42,670 bases of DNA from Hymenobacter puniceus (GTDB lineage: Bacteria > Bacteroidota > Bacteroidia > Cytophagales > Hymenobacteraceae). Position 1 is the stretch's first letter; each line of letters begins with the position of its first letter. Position numbers and translations under genes: made by a program. The stretch covers positions 1 through 42,670 of the forward strand of contig NZ_JACSCX010000013.1 of the NCBI RefSeq assembly GCF_014333525.1. The letters run 5' to 3'. Positions 23,341 to 31,694 of this stretch are shown here, piece by piece. The notes below the pieces were generated by a model. That model saw only the letters and a program-made list of their open reading frames with translations. It was not told the DNA's origin and ran no database searches.

Positions 23341-25455
23341 ATGGAGTTTCTCTGTTCCGTTGCAAATGCCAGAAGCGCCGGAGAAGGGCCGGCACCAGCC
23401 TACAAAAGGGCTAAAACGAAGCAGAAGTTCCTCAAACGAATACAGCTGGTTTGCTGGCTGATTTTTGCCCCCGCCATCGGCATAGCACAGTCGCTGGTAG
23501 ATGCCGGAACGCTGCCGCTGCTGGCCCGCACCGCTGCTCCCACTCCCGATTCGCTGCTGCTCCTAACCGCCCAGGCCCGGCGCGTGGGCGTGAGCACCTA
23601 CGCCCAGCGCACGGCCGTGCTGGGCACGCTGCACCTGAGTGCCCGCCAGCAGCTGCGCTACCGCCTCCTAAGCGAGTGGATCTACGACTCGCGCGGCCAG
23701 CCGCCGTTCGTGCGCGAAGACTATGCCGCCGATGCCCTGCACACCGTAGACCTGGGCCGGGGCTGGCGCACCGGTCAGTTTGTGCGCTACGAGCAAAGCC
23801 GCGCCAATGCCACCCGCACGGGCCTTTGGCTGGCCCGCCTCGGCTACGAGCAGGCCCTGCCCCATCTGCTGCCTGCGCAAGCTACCGACTCGTTGTCGGT
23901 GCTGCGGCTGATCGGGTTTGGCGGGGTGGTGCAGGATGTGCGCAACGGCCGCCAGGATGCTGGCCCGGCCTACGGCTTCGACTTCTCGACGCTGGCTTTT
24001 CTGCGGGGCGCCGCCGCGCCGCCGCTGGCCCTGCGCGTGCTGGGCACCCGCGCCCAGCTGGGGCCGCGCGTGTGGCAGCGGCTGCTGGCCGAAGGCTACT
24101 ACGAGCACACCTTCGACCAGTATTCCAGTGGCACGCTGCGCGGCACCTACCGCGCCCACCGCGCCGAAGACTACGTGCCCGGCAACGTGCAGCGCATCCA
24201 GAGCGACACGCTGGCCGGTGAGCTGACTTGGGCTTACCGCCTCTCCGATAAGGTGTCGTTCCGGTCGGTGAATGCCGTGGCGCTGCCCAGCCGGGTTTTT
24301 GCCTACCGCCGCCTGGGCCCTGAGGCCGACACGCTGCAGAACCTGGGCTACCGCCAGCAGGAGCTGGATACGCGCCAGGAGCTGCGCCTGGGCTCGCGCA
24401 AGCTGCAGGCCGTGCTGAACTTCAACTACCGACAGCGCAACCGCGCCTACAACCTCAGCAACACCCGCAACCTCACGCCGGCCAAGTACGATCTGGCCCT
24501 GGCCCGGGAGCGAATAAAGGACATCACCGAGCAAACCACGCAGTGGCAGGGTGAGCTGACCTGGCTGCCACGGCCGCGCCACGCTCTTTCCCTGACCGGC
24601 GCGGCCCAGCTGCTGCGCGTGGCCGCACCCAGCAAAGACAACCAGCAGGACCGCGACGAAGCCCAGCACCAGCTGCGCCTCACCTGGACCGGGCGCTGGC
24701 GCGGCAACTTCCGCACCAGCCTGGCCGTGGCGGGCGAGTACCGACAGTTTGTATTCATCCGGGCGGCCCTCAGCGCCGAAAACTACACCGACCGGCTGCT
24801 GCACTGGGAGCCGGGCTTCACGTGGGCGCCGGGGCGCTTCAGTATCCGCAGCACCTACCATTTGTGGGTGAGCTACCAGGTGCGCGACCGGGCCAGTGAA
24901 CAGCTGCGCAACCGCGCCAGCCGGGTCTTGGAGCAGCAGCAGAACCTTACGTACCAGCTCACACCCCGCCTGCTCACGGTGCTCGACTACGCCCGCCGCG
25001 AAAACCGGGTGGGGCTGCTGCGCTGGCCAGCTTTCCGGGAAAGCCCCCTCGATACCACCATCACCCACGATTTGCGCGGCGGCCTGCGCTACGGCTGGGT
25101 TGGCCGCCGCCGGCCTGTGGCCAGCTCCAGCAGCCTGCGCCTCGGCTACCGCTTCCTGGAGCAGCGCACCCACGCCCGCGCCGCGCTGGTGCAGAACGCA
25201 GGCGGCTCCTCGCTCATCTACCTGCGTGCCCTCACCCGCCAGCAAGGCCCCGATGTGGCCTACGAGCGGCGGGCCGGGGCGCTGGCTTTTTCAGCCGGCC
25301 TGTGGCTGCAGGAGCTGCGCACCCTATACCGCTACCGCCCCGGCACCGGCCCGTTTGTGGGCCCCAGCTACACCCCCGAGGACCTGGACCGCACCACCCG
25401 CAACCTATACCCCTATTTTGAGATGGCACTGGCTTGGCGCGTGCGGCAGTGGTAG
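23341..25455 (+). CDS. Unrecognised protein, probable outer-membrane beta-barrel
   Basis: This encodes 704 residues if the ATG at 23341 is used; a TTG at 23308 is the only earlier option. A signal-like segment, KRIQLVCWLIFAPAIGIAQS, begins about 32 residues in, so the N-terminus is longer than usual and the start is uncertain. The rest is a long series of alternating polar/hydrophobic strands rich in Arg, Tyr, Leu and Gln, with tight turns. The chain ends AWRVRQW with a terminal aromatic residue, as outer-membrane barrels do. No plug, TonB box or enzymatic motif is seen. The coding DNA is very GC-rich and produces long antisense open frames. I do not recognise the family. Confidence 0.72.
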   Translation: MEFLCSVANARSAGEGPAPAYKRAKTKQKFLKRIQLVCWLIFAPAIGIAQSLVDAGTLPLLARTAAPTPDSLLLLTAQARRVGVSTYAQRTAVLGTLHLSARQQLRYRLLSEWIYDSRGQPPFVREDYAADALHTVDLGRGWRTGQFVRYEQSRANATRTGLWLARLGYEQALPHLLPAQATDSLSVLRLIGFGGVVQDVRNGRQDAGPAYGFDFSTLAFLRGAAAPPLALRVLGTRAQLGPRVWQRLLAEGYYEHTFDQYSSGTLRGTYRAHRAEDYVPGNVQRIQSDTLAGELTWAYRLSDKVSFRSVNAVALPSRVFAYRRLGPEADTLQNLGYRQQELDTRQELRLGSRKLQAVLNFNYRQRNRAYNLSNTRNLTPAKYDLALARERIKDITEQTTQWQGELTWLPRPRHALSLTGAAQLLRVAAPSKDNQQDRDEAQHQLRLTWTGRWRGNFRTSLAVAGEYRQFVFIRAALSAENYTDRLLHWEPGFTWAPGRFSIRSTYHLWVSYQVRDRASEQLRNRASRVLEQQQNLTYQLTPRLLTVLDYARRENRVGLLRWPAFRESPLDTTITHDLRGGLRYGWVGRRRPVASSSSLRLGYRFLEQRTHARAALVQNAGGSSLIYLRALTRQQGPDVAYERRAGALAFSAGLWLQELRTLYRYRPGTGPFVGPSYTPEDLDRTTRNLYPYFEMALAWRVRQW

Positions 25456-25674
25456 GGCTTAGAGCGCAGGCGTTATTAAAATTCGTTGACGATAGGAGAA
25501 GATAATCGCCGCCGGTAGGCCGCATGAGTGCCATCCACAAGAGCAGAAGCGGCTCTTCCACCTTATCTGACGTCCACCCATCGGCTTGGCGCTGGGTTAC
25601 GTTTCACCACCTGCTGTATGAACCTGCAGAAGCTGCGCAGCTTTTTTCATCTCATCCCAATTCCCTTTCCTCCG

Positions 25675-26382
25675 ATGAAAAAGTTATGGCAACTGCTCCC
25701 GCTGCTGGGGCTGCTGCTGGGCGGGTGTGCTCAACAGCAGGAAGCTGATACAACTGCTGCGGCCGAAGCGCCGGAAATAGTGGTGCCGCCACCAGCATCT
25801 ATGCCAGCTGGGCCACTAGCCAGCCTTTGGCAAACCAACCGCCCCGTTATTTACCAAGGCACCATGAACCTGCTGGTGTCCGACTTTGCGACCACCACCC
25901 ACCAACTGGACACGCTGCTGCACCGGTATGGAGCGTATCTGGCGCAGGCTCACGAAGATGCTGAAGACGGCCGCCATACGCAGCAGCTCACCATCCGCGT
26001 GCCCTCAGCGCGGTTTATGCCACTTACGTTTGCGCTAGGAGAGCTGGGCTACGTGGAGAATAAGGACATCAGTTCCCGCGACCTGACCAGCGCCCAACTG
26101 CGCGTGCGTGTACAGGACACAGCGGCTAGTGTCTTGTCGGCCCATGATAAGCTGCTGGCCGATGAGGCTACGATGGGGACGCTTACGTTGCAGTATTATC
26201 AGTTGATTCCGGCTGCTATGGCCCCGCAGCCGCCCCTAGCGCCGCGCCTCACGGCCGGCCTCCGCTTCGGCTGGCATCTGCTGGGAGAAATTCTGGTGGC
26301 CTGCACCTATTTCTGGCCCCTCTCCCTGCTGCTCATTGGCTGGCTCGTGCACCGCTACTCTCGCCGCCCGACCACCCACTAA
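25675..26382 (+). CDS. DUF4349-like membrane-anchored lipoprotein
   Basis: This encodes 235 residues from the ATG at 25675, which gives MKKLWQLLPLLGLLLGGC with lipidated Cys18; the frame upstream is open but has no signal. The central region, with RPVIYQGTMNLLVSDF, LLHRYGAYLAQAHED and LTIRVPSARFMPLTFALGELG, then SRDLTSAQLRVRVQD, follows the DUF4349 pattern. One membrane helix near the C-terminus (about 205-225) ends in a basic tail. The family is uncharacterised and extracytoplasmic. The usual long coiled-coil between domain and helix is shortened here. It converges on the His-rich lipoprotein gene across the terminator at 26394-26448. Confidence 0.82.
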   Translation: MKKLWQLLPLLGLLLGGCAQQQEADTTAAAEAPEIVVPPPASMPAGPLASLWQTNRPVIYQGTMNLLVSDFATTTHQLDTLLHRYGAYLAQAHEDAEDGRHTQQLTIRVPSARFMPLTFALGELGYVENKDISSRDLTSAQLRVRVQDTAASVLSAHDKLLADEATMGTLTLQYYQLIPAAMAPQPPLAPRLTAGLRFGWHLLGEILVACTYFWPLSLLLIGWLVHRYSRRPTTH

Positions 26383-26393
26383 CTACAGCGCTT

Positions 26394-26448
26394 GCTAACG
26401 CAAAAGGCCCGGCAAATCGAATAGATAAGCCGGGCCTTTTGCGTTAGC
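26394..26448. terminator. Bidirectional hairpin terminator
   Basis: Perfect 20-bp arms (26394-26413 and 26429-26448; core CAAAAGGCCCGGC) flank a 15-base AT-rich loop. It lies between the converging genes ending at 26382 and 26455. Confidence 0.92.
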
Positions 26449-26454
26449 GCGCAA

Positions 26455-27285
26455 CTACGGCTGGATTTCGAACGTGCGGGTGACGGAGTTATAAGGGCCG
26501 GGAATGAGGTTGCCGCTGGCATCTACCAGCTCCAGCTTCACCGTGTTTTCGCCCACCGGCAAGCCTTCCATCATGTAGGGCGCCCACTGATCCAGCATGA
26601 ACTCGGCGCCGTTGATAGTGGCGCGCACCTGTGTGCCGCCGGGCTCCAGCGTGGTATTCACGAGGTAGAAGTCCAGCATCACCTTCTCCTTGTCGGCGCC
26701 GGTGTACACGTCTTTGGGGCGGCTGTAGAACAGGTGCGGCGCTTTCAGATCGAAGGTGGGCGTGCCGGCAGCAGCCTTGCCGACGGTGATAACGCGCAGG
26801 TCGTAGGCGCTACGGTGCTTGAGGCTTTCGTGGTAGGAGCGCGACAAAAACGACAGCACCACGTGCTGGCCATCGGCCACGGGCTTGCTGAATTCGGTTT
26901 CGTAGTGGGCCGTGTAGGGCTGGTTGTCCACAATGTTGTGGATGTGCTGGCCTTTCTGCGAGTTGGCCAGGTGCCCGGCGTGCATACCGCCGGTCATTTT
27001 AGTGAGCTGAAAATTGCTCAGGTCGTAGTCGAAAGCAACAGCGCCGCTGGGTACCGAAGAGCCGGCGGGCGGCGACTTGAGGGCCAGCTGTGCCTCCGGA
27101 AACTTAGGTGAGTTGGTGAAAGGCGTCAGGCGGATGCCGTTTTTTTCCAGCGTAGCGGCCGTGGTGGTGGTCAGCGTAGTGGTATCGGTAGCCGAGGCCG
27201 TGGATTCGGTGGCCTGCTTGGCTGTGTCGCAGGCGGCCAGGCCTAATAGCACAACAGCACCAAACAACAAAGGAGAGAGGTTCAT
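26455..27285 (-). CDS. His-rich lipoprotein of unknown function
   Basis: This encodes 276 residues. Signal and lipobox LAAC place the lipidated Cys at 19, followed by a Thr/Ala-rich linker (about 22-48). A first beta domain (about 60-165) carries a cluster of histidines: 102, 105, 114, 116 and 127, in GGMHAGHLANSQKGQHIHNI, with more at 141 and 152. The spacing suggests a metal site, perhaps copper, but this is inference. The C-terminal part (about 195-276), with YLVNTTLEPGGTQVRATING, reads as an Ig-like domain. Similar Bacteroidota proteins are, as I recall, labelled phosphopeptide-binding without proof. A possible minus-strand -7 element, TACTTTTG, lies at 27396-27403. Confidence 0.78.
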   Translation of the reverse strand: MNLSPLLFGAVVLLGLAACDTAKQATESTASATDTTTLTTTTAATLEKNGIRLTPFTNSPKFPEAQLALKSPPAGSSVPSGAVAFDYDLSNFQLTKMTGGMHAGHLANSQKGQHIHNIVDNQPYTAHYETEFSKPVADGQHVVLSFLSRSYHESLKHRSAYDLRVITVGKAAAGTPTFDLKAPHLFYSRPKDVYTGADKEKVMLDFYLVNTTLEPGGTQVRATINGAEFMLDQWAPYMMEGLPVGENTVKLELVDASGNLIPGPYNSVTRTFEIQP

Positions 27286-27418
27286 AGGGACGCAGGAAAC
27301 AGGTGTGAAGTACGGAAGGGCAGTGCTTGAGGAAACATCCAGCGCCGGTAAAACGTTGGTTTTTTAAGTACCTTGCGCGGTACCAATTCTTTGTCCAAAA
27401 GTATAGTGATTTTCTAAG

Positions 27419-28396
27419 ATGGAAGAAAAACTGCTGGAAGAAATTCCCTCCCTCGACCTGGCCGACTTCCGTTCCGGTGACCCGGAGCGCAAAGCCCGCT
27501 TCGTACAGCAGCTCGGTGAAGCCTACCAAAGCATCGGCTTTGTGGCTCTCAAAAACCACGGCCTCTCCGACGAGCAAACCACTGCGCTGTACGCCGACGT
27601 TAAAAGCTTCTTTTCGCTGCCCGACGAAACCAAGCAGCGCTACGAAAACCCCGAACTGGCGGGCCAGCGTGGCTACATCAGCAAAGGCAAGGAGCACGCC
27701 AAAGGCCGCAACACCGGCGACCTGAAAGAGTTCTACCACGTAGGCCAGGAGGTGGAAGACGACACCGACCCCATCGGCAAAGAATACCCGGCCAACATCT
27801 GGCCGTCGGAAGTACCGAGCTTCCAGAAGAGCACCTTCACCACGTACCGCACCCTGGAGGCCGCCGGCAAAGACGTGCTGCGCGCCATTGCACTGTATCT
27901 GGAGCTGCCCGAAAACTACTTCGACGATAAAGTACGCAACGGCAACAGCATCCTGCGGCCCATCCACTACTTCCCCATCGAAGACCCAGACGCCGTACCA
28001 GCCGACGCCGTTCGGGCTGCCGAGCACGGCGACATCAACCTGATTACGCTGCTCATGGGCGCCTCGGCCGATGGCTTGCAGGTGAAGCGCCGCGACGGCA
28101 AGTGGATTCCAATCACGGCCCTACCCGACCAGATTGTGGTGAATGTGGGCGACATGCTGCAGCGCCTGACTAACGGCGTACTGAAGAGCACCATTCACCG
28201 CGTGGTGAACCCGGCCCGCGAGAAAATGAACTCTTCGCGCTTCTCGGTGCCGTTTTTCATGCACCCCCGTTCCGAAATGAGCCTGGCCGCGCTGGAAAGC
28301 TGTGTAACCGCCGAAAACCCCAAGAAGGAAGCCGACATCACGGCCGGCGAATTCCTGAATGAGCGGTTGATTGAGCTGGGTCTGAAAAAGAAGTAA
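27419..28396 (+). CDS. 2-oxoglutarate/Fe(II) oxygenase, isopenicillin N synthase-like family
   Basis: This encodes 325 residues. An N-terminal DIOX_N-type domain (about 8-130, with GFVALKNHGLS at 40-50 and FFSLPDETKQRYE at 64-76) precedes the double-stranded beta-helix. The iron ligands are visible: His203 and Asp205 in EHGDINLITLL and His260 in STIHRVVNP. The co-substrate pair Arg274 and Ser276 is in SSRFSVPFF. The family performs oxidations such as hydroxylation, desaturation or ring closure on small molecules in the cytoplasm. The bacterial substrates of this subgroup are mostly unknown. It stands alone: the upstream gene is divergent and an inverted repeat follows. Confidence 0.92.
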   Translation: MEEKLLEEIPSLDLADFRSGDPERKARFVQQLGEAYQSIGFVALKNHGLSDEQTTALYADVKSFFSLPDETKQRYENPELAGQRGYISKGKEHAKGRNTGDLKEFYHVGQEVEDDTDPIGKEYPANIWPSEVPSFQKSTFTTYRTLEAAGKDVLRAIALYLELPENYFDDKVRNGNSILRPIHYFPIEDPDAVPADAVRAAEHGDINLITLLMGASADGLQVKRRDGKWIPITALPDQIVVNVGDMLQRLTNGVLKSTIHRVVNPAREKMNSSRFSVPFFMHPRSEMSLAALESCVTAENPKKEADITAGEFLNERLIELGLKKK

Positions 28397-28419
28397 GCCC
28401 GGTTAGCATTTATTTAGAC

Positions 28420-28505
28420 CGTCATGCAGAGGCGGAGCTGAAGCATCTCGCCAGTGTCGTAACCATACCTCACTGGCAAGCTGCTTCGCTCTGTTCTGCA
28501 TGACG
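28420..28505. repeat. REP/MITE-like inverted repeat, GTCATGC family, copy 2 (diverged)
   Basis: The outer ends CGTCATGCAGA (28420-28430) and TCTGCATGACG (28495-28505) pair perfectly. The inner parts (GAAGCATCTCGCCAGTG and CACTGGCAAGCTGCTTC) pair imperfectly around a 14-base centre. It lies between two plus-strand genes. Confidence 0.78.
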
Positions 28506-28582
28506 TTCTTTTTTTCCGTATCAGCCGCACATTTTCGCTGCCCTCTGCCAGCACAAACTAAAGCTTCTGCTACCTTAGGTCT

Positions 28583-29830
28583 GTGCTTTCCACTCCGCCA
28601 CTTCCGCCCCCTTCCGACGTGCAGCTGGCGCCCCCACCGCGGCGCAGTGGTGCCCGGACGCGGCGGGTACGAGGCATTATTTTTCTGAAAGACGTGGCTG
28701 CACTGGCCATCACGGCCTTTGGCGGCCCGCAGGCCCACACCGCCATGATGCTGCGCCTGCTCGTGGACAAGCGGCGCTACCTCACTTCGGCCGAGCTGCT
28801 GGAAATCATGGCCCTGTGCCAGCTACTGCCCGGCCCTACGTCCACGCAGACCATCACGGCCATTGGTTTTCGGCTGGGCGGGCCCAACCTGGCCTACCTC
28901 ACGCTGCTAGTCTGGATGCTGCCCGCCGTGAGCATCATGACGGCCGCTGGCATAGCCATGAGCTACCTCGACAAAGACCAGGTAACGCAGCTGGTGCGCT
29001 TTGTGCAGCCCATTGCGGTAGGCTTCGTGGCGTATTCAGCCTATAAGATTTCCGAGAAAGTCATCCACACCAAGACGTCGGTGGCCCTAATGGTGGGGTC
29101 CGCTATGCTGGCCTACCGCTTCCAACTGCCACAGGTGTTGCCGCTGCTGCTGCTGGGTGGCGGCCTGGTTACCACGTTTCGCTACCGCAAGCACGCCCCT
29201 ATTCTGGATAAGCAGCCGCTCCGCATCGAGTGGGCCAATTTCATTCTGTGGGGTGGGGTATTCATTGGGGCAGCCGTGCTGGGCCATTACACCCGCGAGC
29301 TGCCGGTGCTGCTATTCGAGAACTTCTACCGCAACGGCAGTTTGGTGTTCGGGGGTGGGCAGGTGCTGGCGCCGCTGCTGTTTGCCGAGTTTGTGGAGTT
29401 CAAAGAATATCTGTCGGCCCCGGAGTTTTTGTCGGGCTACGGGCTCACGCAAGCACTGCCTGGTCCTAACTTCGCCTTTGCCTCATATGTGGGGGCACTG
29501 GCCATGCGCGACTATGGTGTTGGTGGGCAAGTAGTAGGGGCGCTGGTGGCGGCCGCCGGCATCTTTATGCCTGGCACGCTGCTCATCTTTTTCCTGATCC
29601 GGTTCTGGGACCAACTCAAGCAGTATCGCGTCGTGAAGGCGTCGCTGGAGGGTGTGAATGCCGTTTCGGCCGGCCTAGTGTGCGCGGCCGTGTTTCTGCT
29701 CTACCATCCCCTGCCCGACACCCCCATCAACCTCACGCTGATTGGCATAACGTTTCTGGTGCTGCTGTGGGAGAGAATTCCCTCCTACGTTATCGTGCTG
29801 GCTGGTCTGCTGGCCGGAGCGGTTTTTTAA
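28583..29830 (+). CDS. chrA: ChrA-type (CHR family) chromate/anion transporter
   Basis: This encodes 415 residues if the GTG at 28583 is the start; no ATG occurs before the conserved region. It is a long-chain CHR protein with two homologous halves. The first half has AITAFGGPQAHTAMM, YLTSAELLEIMALCQLLPGP and STQTITAIGFRLGG. The second has FGGGQVLAPLLFAEF, EFLSGYGLTQALPGPNFAFA and AGIFMPGTLLIFF. About ten to twelve membrane helices are visible. The family includes chromate efflux pumps driven by the proton gradient, although many members have no proven substrate. The sequence TACCTTAG at 28571-28578 lies only four bases before the start and could give a leaderless transcript. It converges on the response regulator with 22 bases between. 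Confidence 0.9.
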   Translation: MLSTPPLPPPSDVQLAPPPRRSGARTRRVRGIIFLKDVAALAITAFGGPQAHTAMMLRLLVDKRRYLTSAELLEIMALCQLLPGPTSTQTITAIGFRLGGPNLAYLTLLVWMLPAVSIMTAAGIAMSYLDKDQVTQLVRFVQPIAVGFVAYSAYKISEKVIHTKTSVALMVGSAMLAYRFQLPQVLPLLLLGGGLVTTFRYRKHAPILDKQPLRIEWANFILWGGVFIGAAVLGHYTRELPVLLFENFYRNGSLVFGGGQVLAPLLFAEFVEFKEYLSAPEFLSGYGLTQALPGPNFAFASYVGALAMRDYGVGGQVVGALVAAAGIFMPGTLLIFFLIRFWDQLKQYRVVKASLEGVNAVSAGLVCAAVFLLYHPLPDTPINLTLIGITFLVLLWERIPSYVIVLAGLLAGAVF

Positions 29831-29852
29831 ACTTCTTTGCTGTTTCCGGCTA

Positions 29853-30608
29853 TCATTGGCTGCCAAGAAGCCAACGGCGCAACTCCGGGGTGCGGTGGGT
29901 GCTGCTGGTAAGGGTAGTGGCCTGGCCTTTCAGATATACGACCAACGTATCGTTGAAATAGGACTCCAGGCGCTCCACGGCCCGCAGATGCACCATTTCA
30001 CTACGGTTGAGGCGGAAAAACGCGGCCGGATCGAGCACGGTCTCCAACTGGCTCAGTGTTTCGCTGAGCACAAAGCTGCGCCCTTGGTTGTCTACGGCAT
30101 GCGTAACACCGTGGCGCAGCTGGAAGTACGCCAGGTCGGCCACCTCGAGCAGGTAGAGACCCGTGCGGGCTTTGCTCACGAGCCGCTCCTTATAGCGTGG
30201 GGTGGGCGCTACCAGCGCAGCCAGGTGGCGCATGGCATCGGCTTGGAAGGCGTGGCGCAGGCGTTCAAACTTTTGCAGCGCCGCCGCCAAGGCGTCATAG
30301 CGCAGAGGCTTGAGCACGTAGCCGATACCGTTTTGCTCGAAGGCCTGGGTCAGGAACGTGTCGTAGGCCGTCACAAATACCACGGGGCTACTCACCGTCA
30401 CCAGACTGAACAGCTGAAACACGTTGCCGTCAAGCAGTTCAATATCGGACAGGATGAGGTCAGGGGCCGGGTGCGTGCGCAGAAACGCGGCGGCTTCGCT
30501 CACCTGCTGACACTCAGCCACCACCGTGGCGGCGGGGTAGAACTGCAGCACCATCCGGCGCAACTGGTCCAGCGCCGGTTCTTCATCTTCCAGCAGCAGC
30601 AGGCGCAT
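29853..30608 (-). CDS. LytTR-family DNA-binding response regulator
   Basis: This encodes 251 residues from the ATG at 30608, the normal receiver-domain start (MRLLLLEDEEPAL). The receiver domain carries the acidic pocket at residues 7-9, the phospho-acceptor Asp55 in LILSDIEL, the switch Thr in VFVTAYD and Lys in GYVLKPL. The C-terminal LytTR DNA-binding domain (about 150-250) includes AYFQLRHGVTHAVD, LETVLDPAAFFRLNRSEMVH and SYFNDTLVVYL. It overlaps the 3' end of the sensor-kinase gene by 26 bases, so the two are translationally coupled. Target genes cannot be read. The adjacent chrA converges, so control of chrA would be speculation. Confidence 0.93.
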   Translation of the reverse strand: MRLLLLEDEEPALDQLRRMVLQFYPAATVVAECQQVSEAAAFLRTHPAPDLILSDIELLDGNVFQLFSLVTVSSPVVFVTAYDTFLTQAFEQNGIGYVLKPLRYDALAAALQKFERLRHAFQADAMRHLAALVAPTPRYKERLVSKARTGLYLLEVADLAYFQLRHGVTHAVDNQGRSFVLSETLSQLETVLDPAAFFRLNRSEMVHLRAVERLESYFNDTLVVYLKGQATTLTSSTHRTPELRRWLLGSQ

Positions 30609-31653
30609 GGGCAACAGATAGGGTAGGTAAGGCCGCCAGCAGCGGCACGGTAACAGCAAACGTTTCGGGCGTTTCTTCGACCACCAAGGGCAAGTCAGTG
30701 AGCAGGGACAGGCGGGCGCGCAGGCCCGGCAGGCCGCTGCCGGTGCCCGCCGCCGGCACCGGGCGCAAACGGCGGGAATGCTCCAGGCGCAGGGCTTCGG
30801 GCGTGAGCGTGAGGCGAATAAGCAGGGGCAGCTGCCGGGTGGCCATGTTGTGCTTTACGGCGTTTGTAAGCAGCTCCTGCAGCACGCCCGGCGGCAGGAG
30901 CCGCTCAGTCTGGCTGGCAGGGGGCAGCTGCACGTCCTCGGCAAACTGGTAGGCCGCCCCGAAGCGCCGCTGCAGTAGGAACTGGTAGTCGCGGGCAAAA
31001 GCCAGCTCCTCGGCCACCGGTACCACGTCGCGCTGCCCGGCACGCACCAAATATCGGTACAGATTGGCCAGATGGCTCACGTAGTCGAGCGCGGCACCAT
31101 TATCGGGCTCGATGAGTGAAGCAAGAATGTTGAGGTTATTAAACAGAAAGTGCGGATCCACGTGCTGCTGCAGGGCCCGGAGCCGAGCCTGGGTGGCGGC
31201 TTTTTCGGCCTGCTCAAGAGCCAGCCGTACTAGGCCGGCGTGCTGCTGATAGAGAAACGGCAAGTACACGCTGCCTACCAGCAAGTACAAAAACAGCGTG
31301 GATGCAAGCCAGCGCACCACCTCGTACCAGCTGCCGTAGTCGCCCTGGCCGGCGTGGGCCAGCACCAGCGCCCCTTGCAGCAGCTGCAACAATCCTACAA
31401 AAGGCAGTGCCCCCCGCCACAGCAGCCCAAAGTAGTAGCCCGCCCGCCCGCTGACCTGGCCCCGCCGGGTAGCCCGCAGGTGCAGCTGGTCGAGCAGGAA
31501 TACCACCAGCAAAGCTTCCAGAAACAGCCAGAACGGCGCGTCAGGAAACAGGTAGAAGTCCTCCCACCGCACGGCCATCGTCAGGCGGGTATAGACGGCC
31601 AGCAGCACGGCCAGGCCGAAGACGAACAGATAAAACCAGGGCGGTTTGCGCAT
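30583..31653 (-). CDS. LytS/YehU-type sensor histidine kinase
   Basis: This encodes 356 residues from the ATG at 31653; a TTG four codons upstream is less likely. Four N-terminal membrane helices (about 6-24, 40-57, 75-98 and 113-135) form a small sensor region with no periplasmic domain. The His_kinase (PF06580) motif LQQHVDPHFLFNNLNILASL puts the phospho-accepting His at 168. A short HATPase domain follows, with GVLQELLTNAVKHN as N-box and GTGSGLPGLRARLSLL as G-box. It should phosphorylate the overlapping LytTR regulator. The signal is unknown. Confidence 0.93.
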   Translation of the reverse strand: MRKPPWFYLFVFGLAVLLAVYTRLTMAVRWEDFYLFPDAPFWLFLEALLVVFLLDQLHLRATRRGQVSGRAGYYFGLLWRGALPFVGLLQLLQGALVLAHAGQGDYGSWYEVVRWLASTLFLYLLVGSVYLPFLYQQHAGLVRLALEQAEKAATQARLRALQQHVDPHFLFNNLNILASLIEPDNGAALDYVSHLANLYRYLVRAGQRDVVPVAEELAFARDYQFLLQRRFGAAYQFAEDVQLPPASQTERLLPPGVLQELLTNAVKHNMATRQLPLLIRLTLTPEALRLEHSRRLRPVPAAGTGSGLPGLRARLSLLTDLPLVVEETPETFAVTVPLLAALPTLSVAHAPAAAGR

Positions 31654-31694
31654 TGTGGGCCGCAAGATAGAAGATGTCGTACAAGCGAACCAGC

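Noticed and set aside
23668..25245. A 525-residue minus-strand frame opposite the probable barrel gene
   Set aside because: It is very rich in Ala, Gly, Gln and Arg with no motifs, as expected for an antisense frame in GC-rich DNA. The plus strand has a signal-like segment and strand periodicity.
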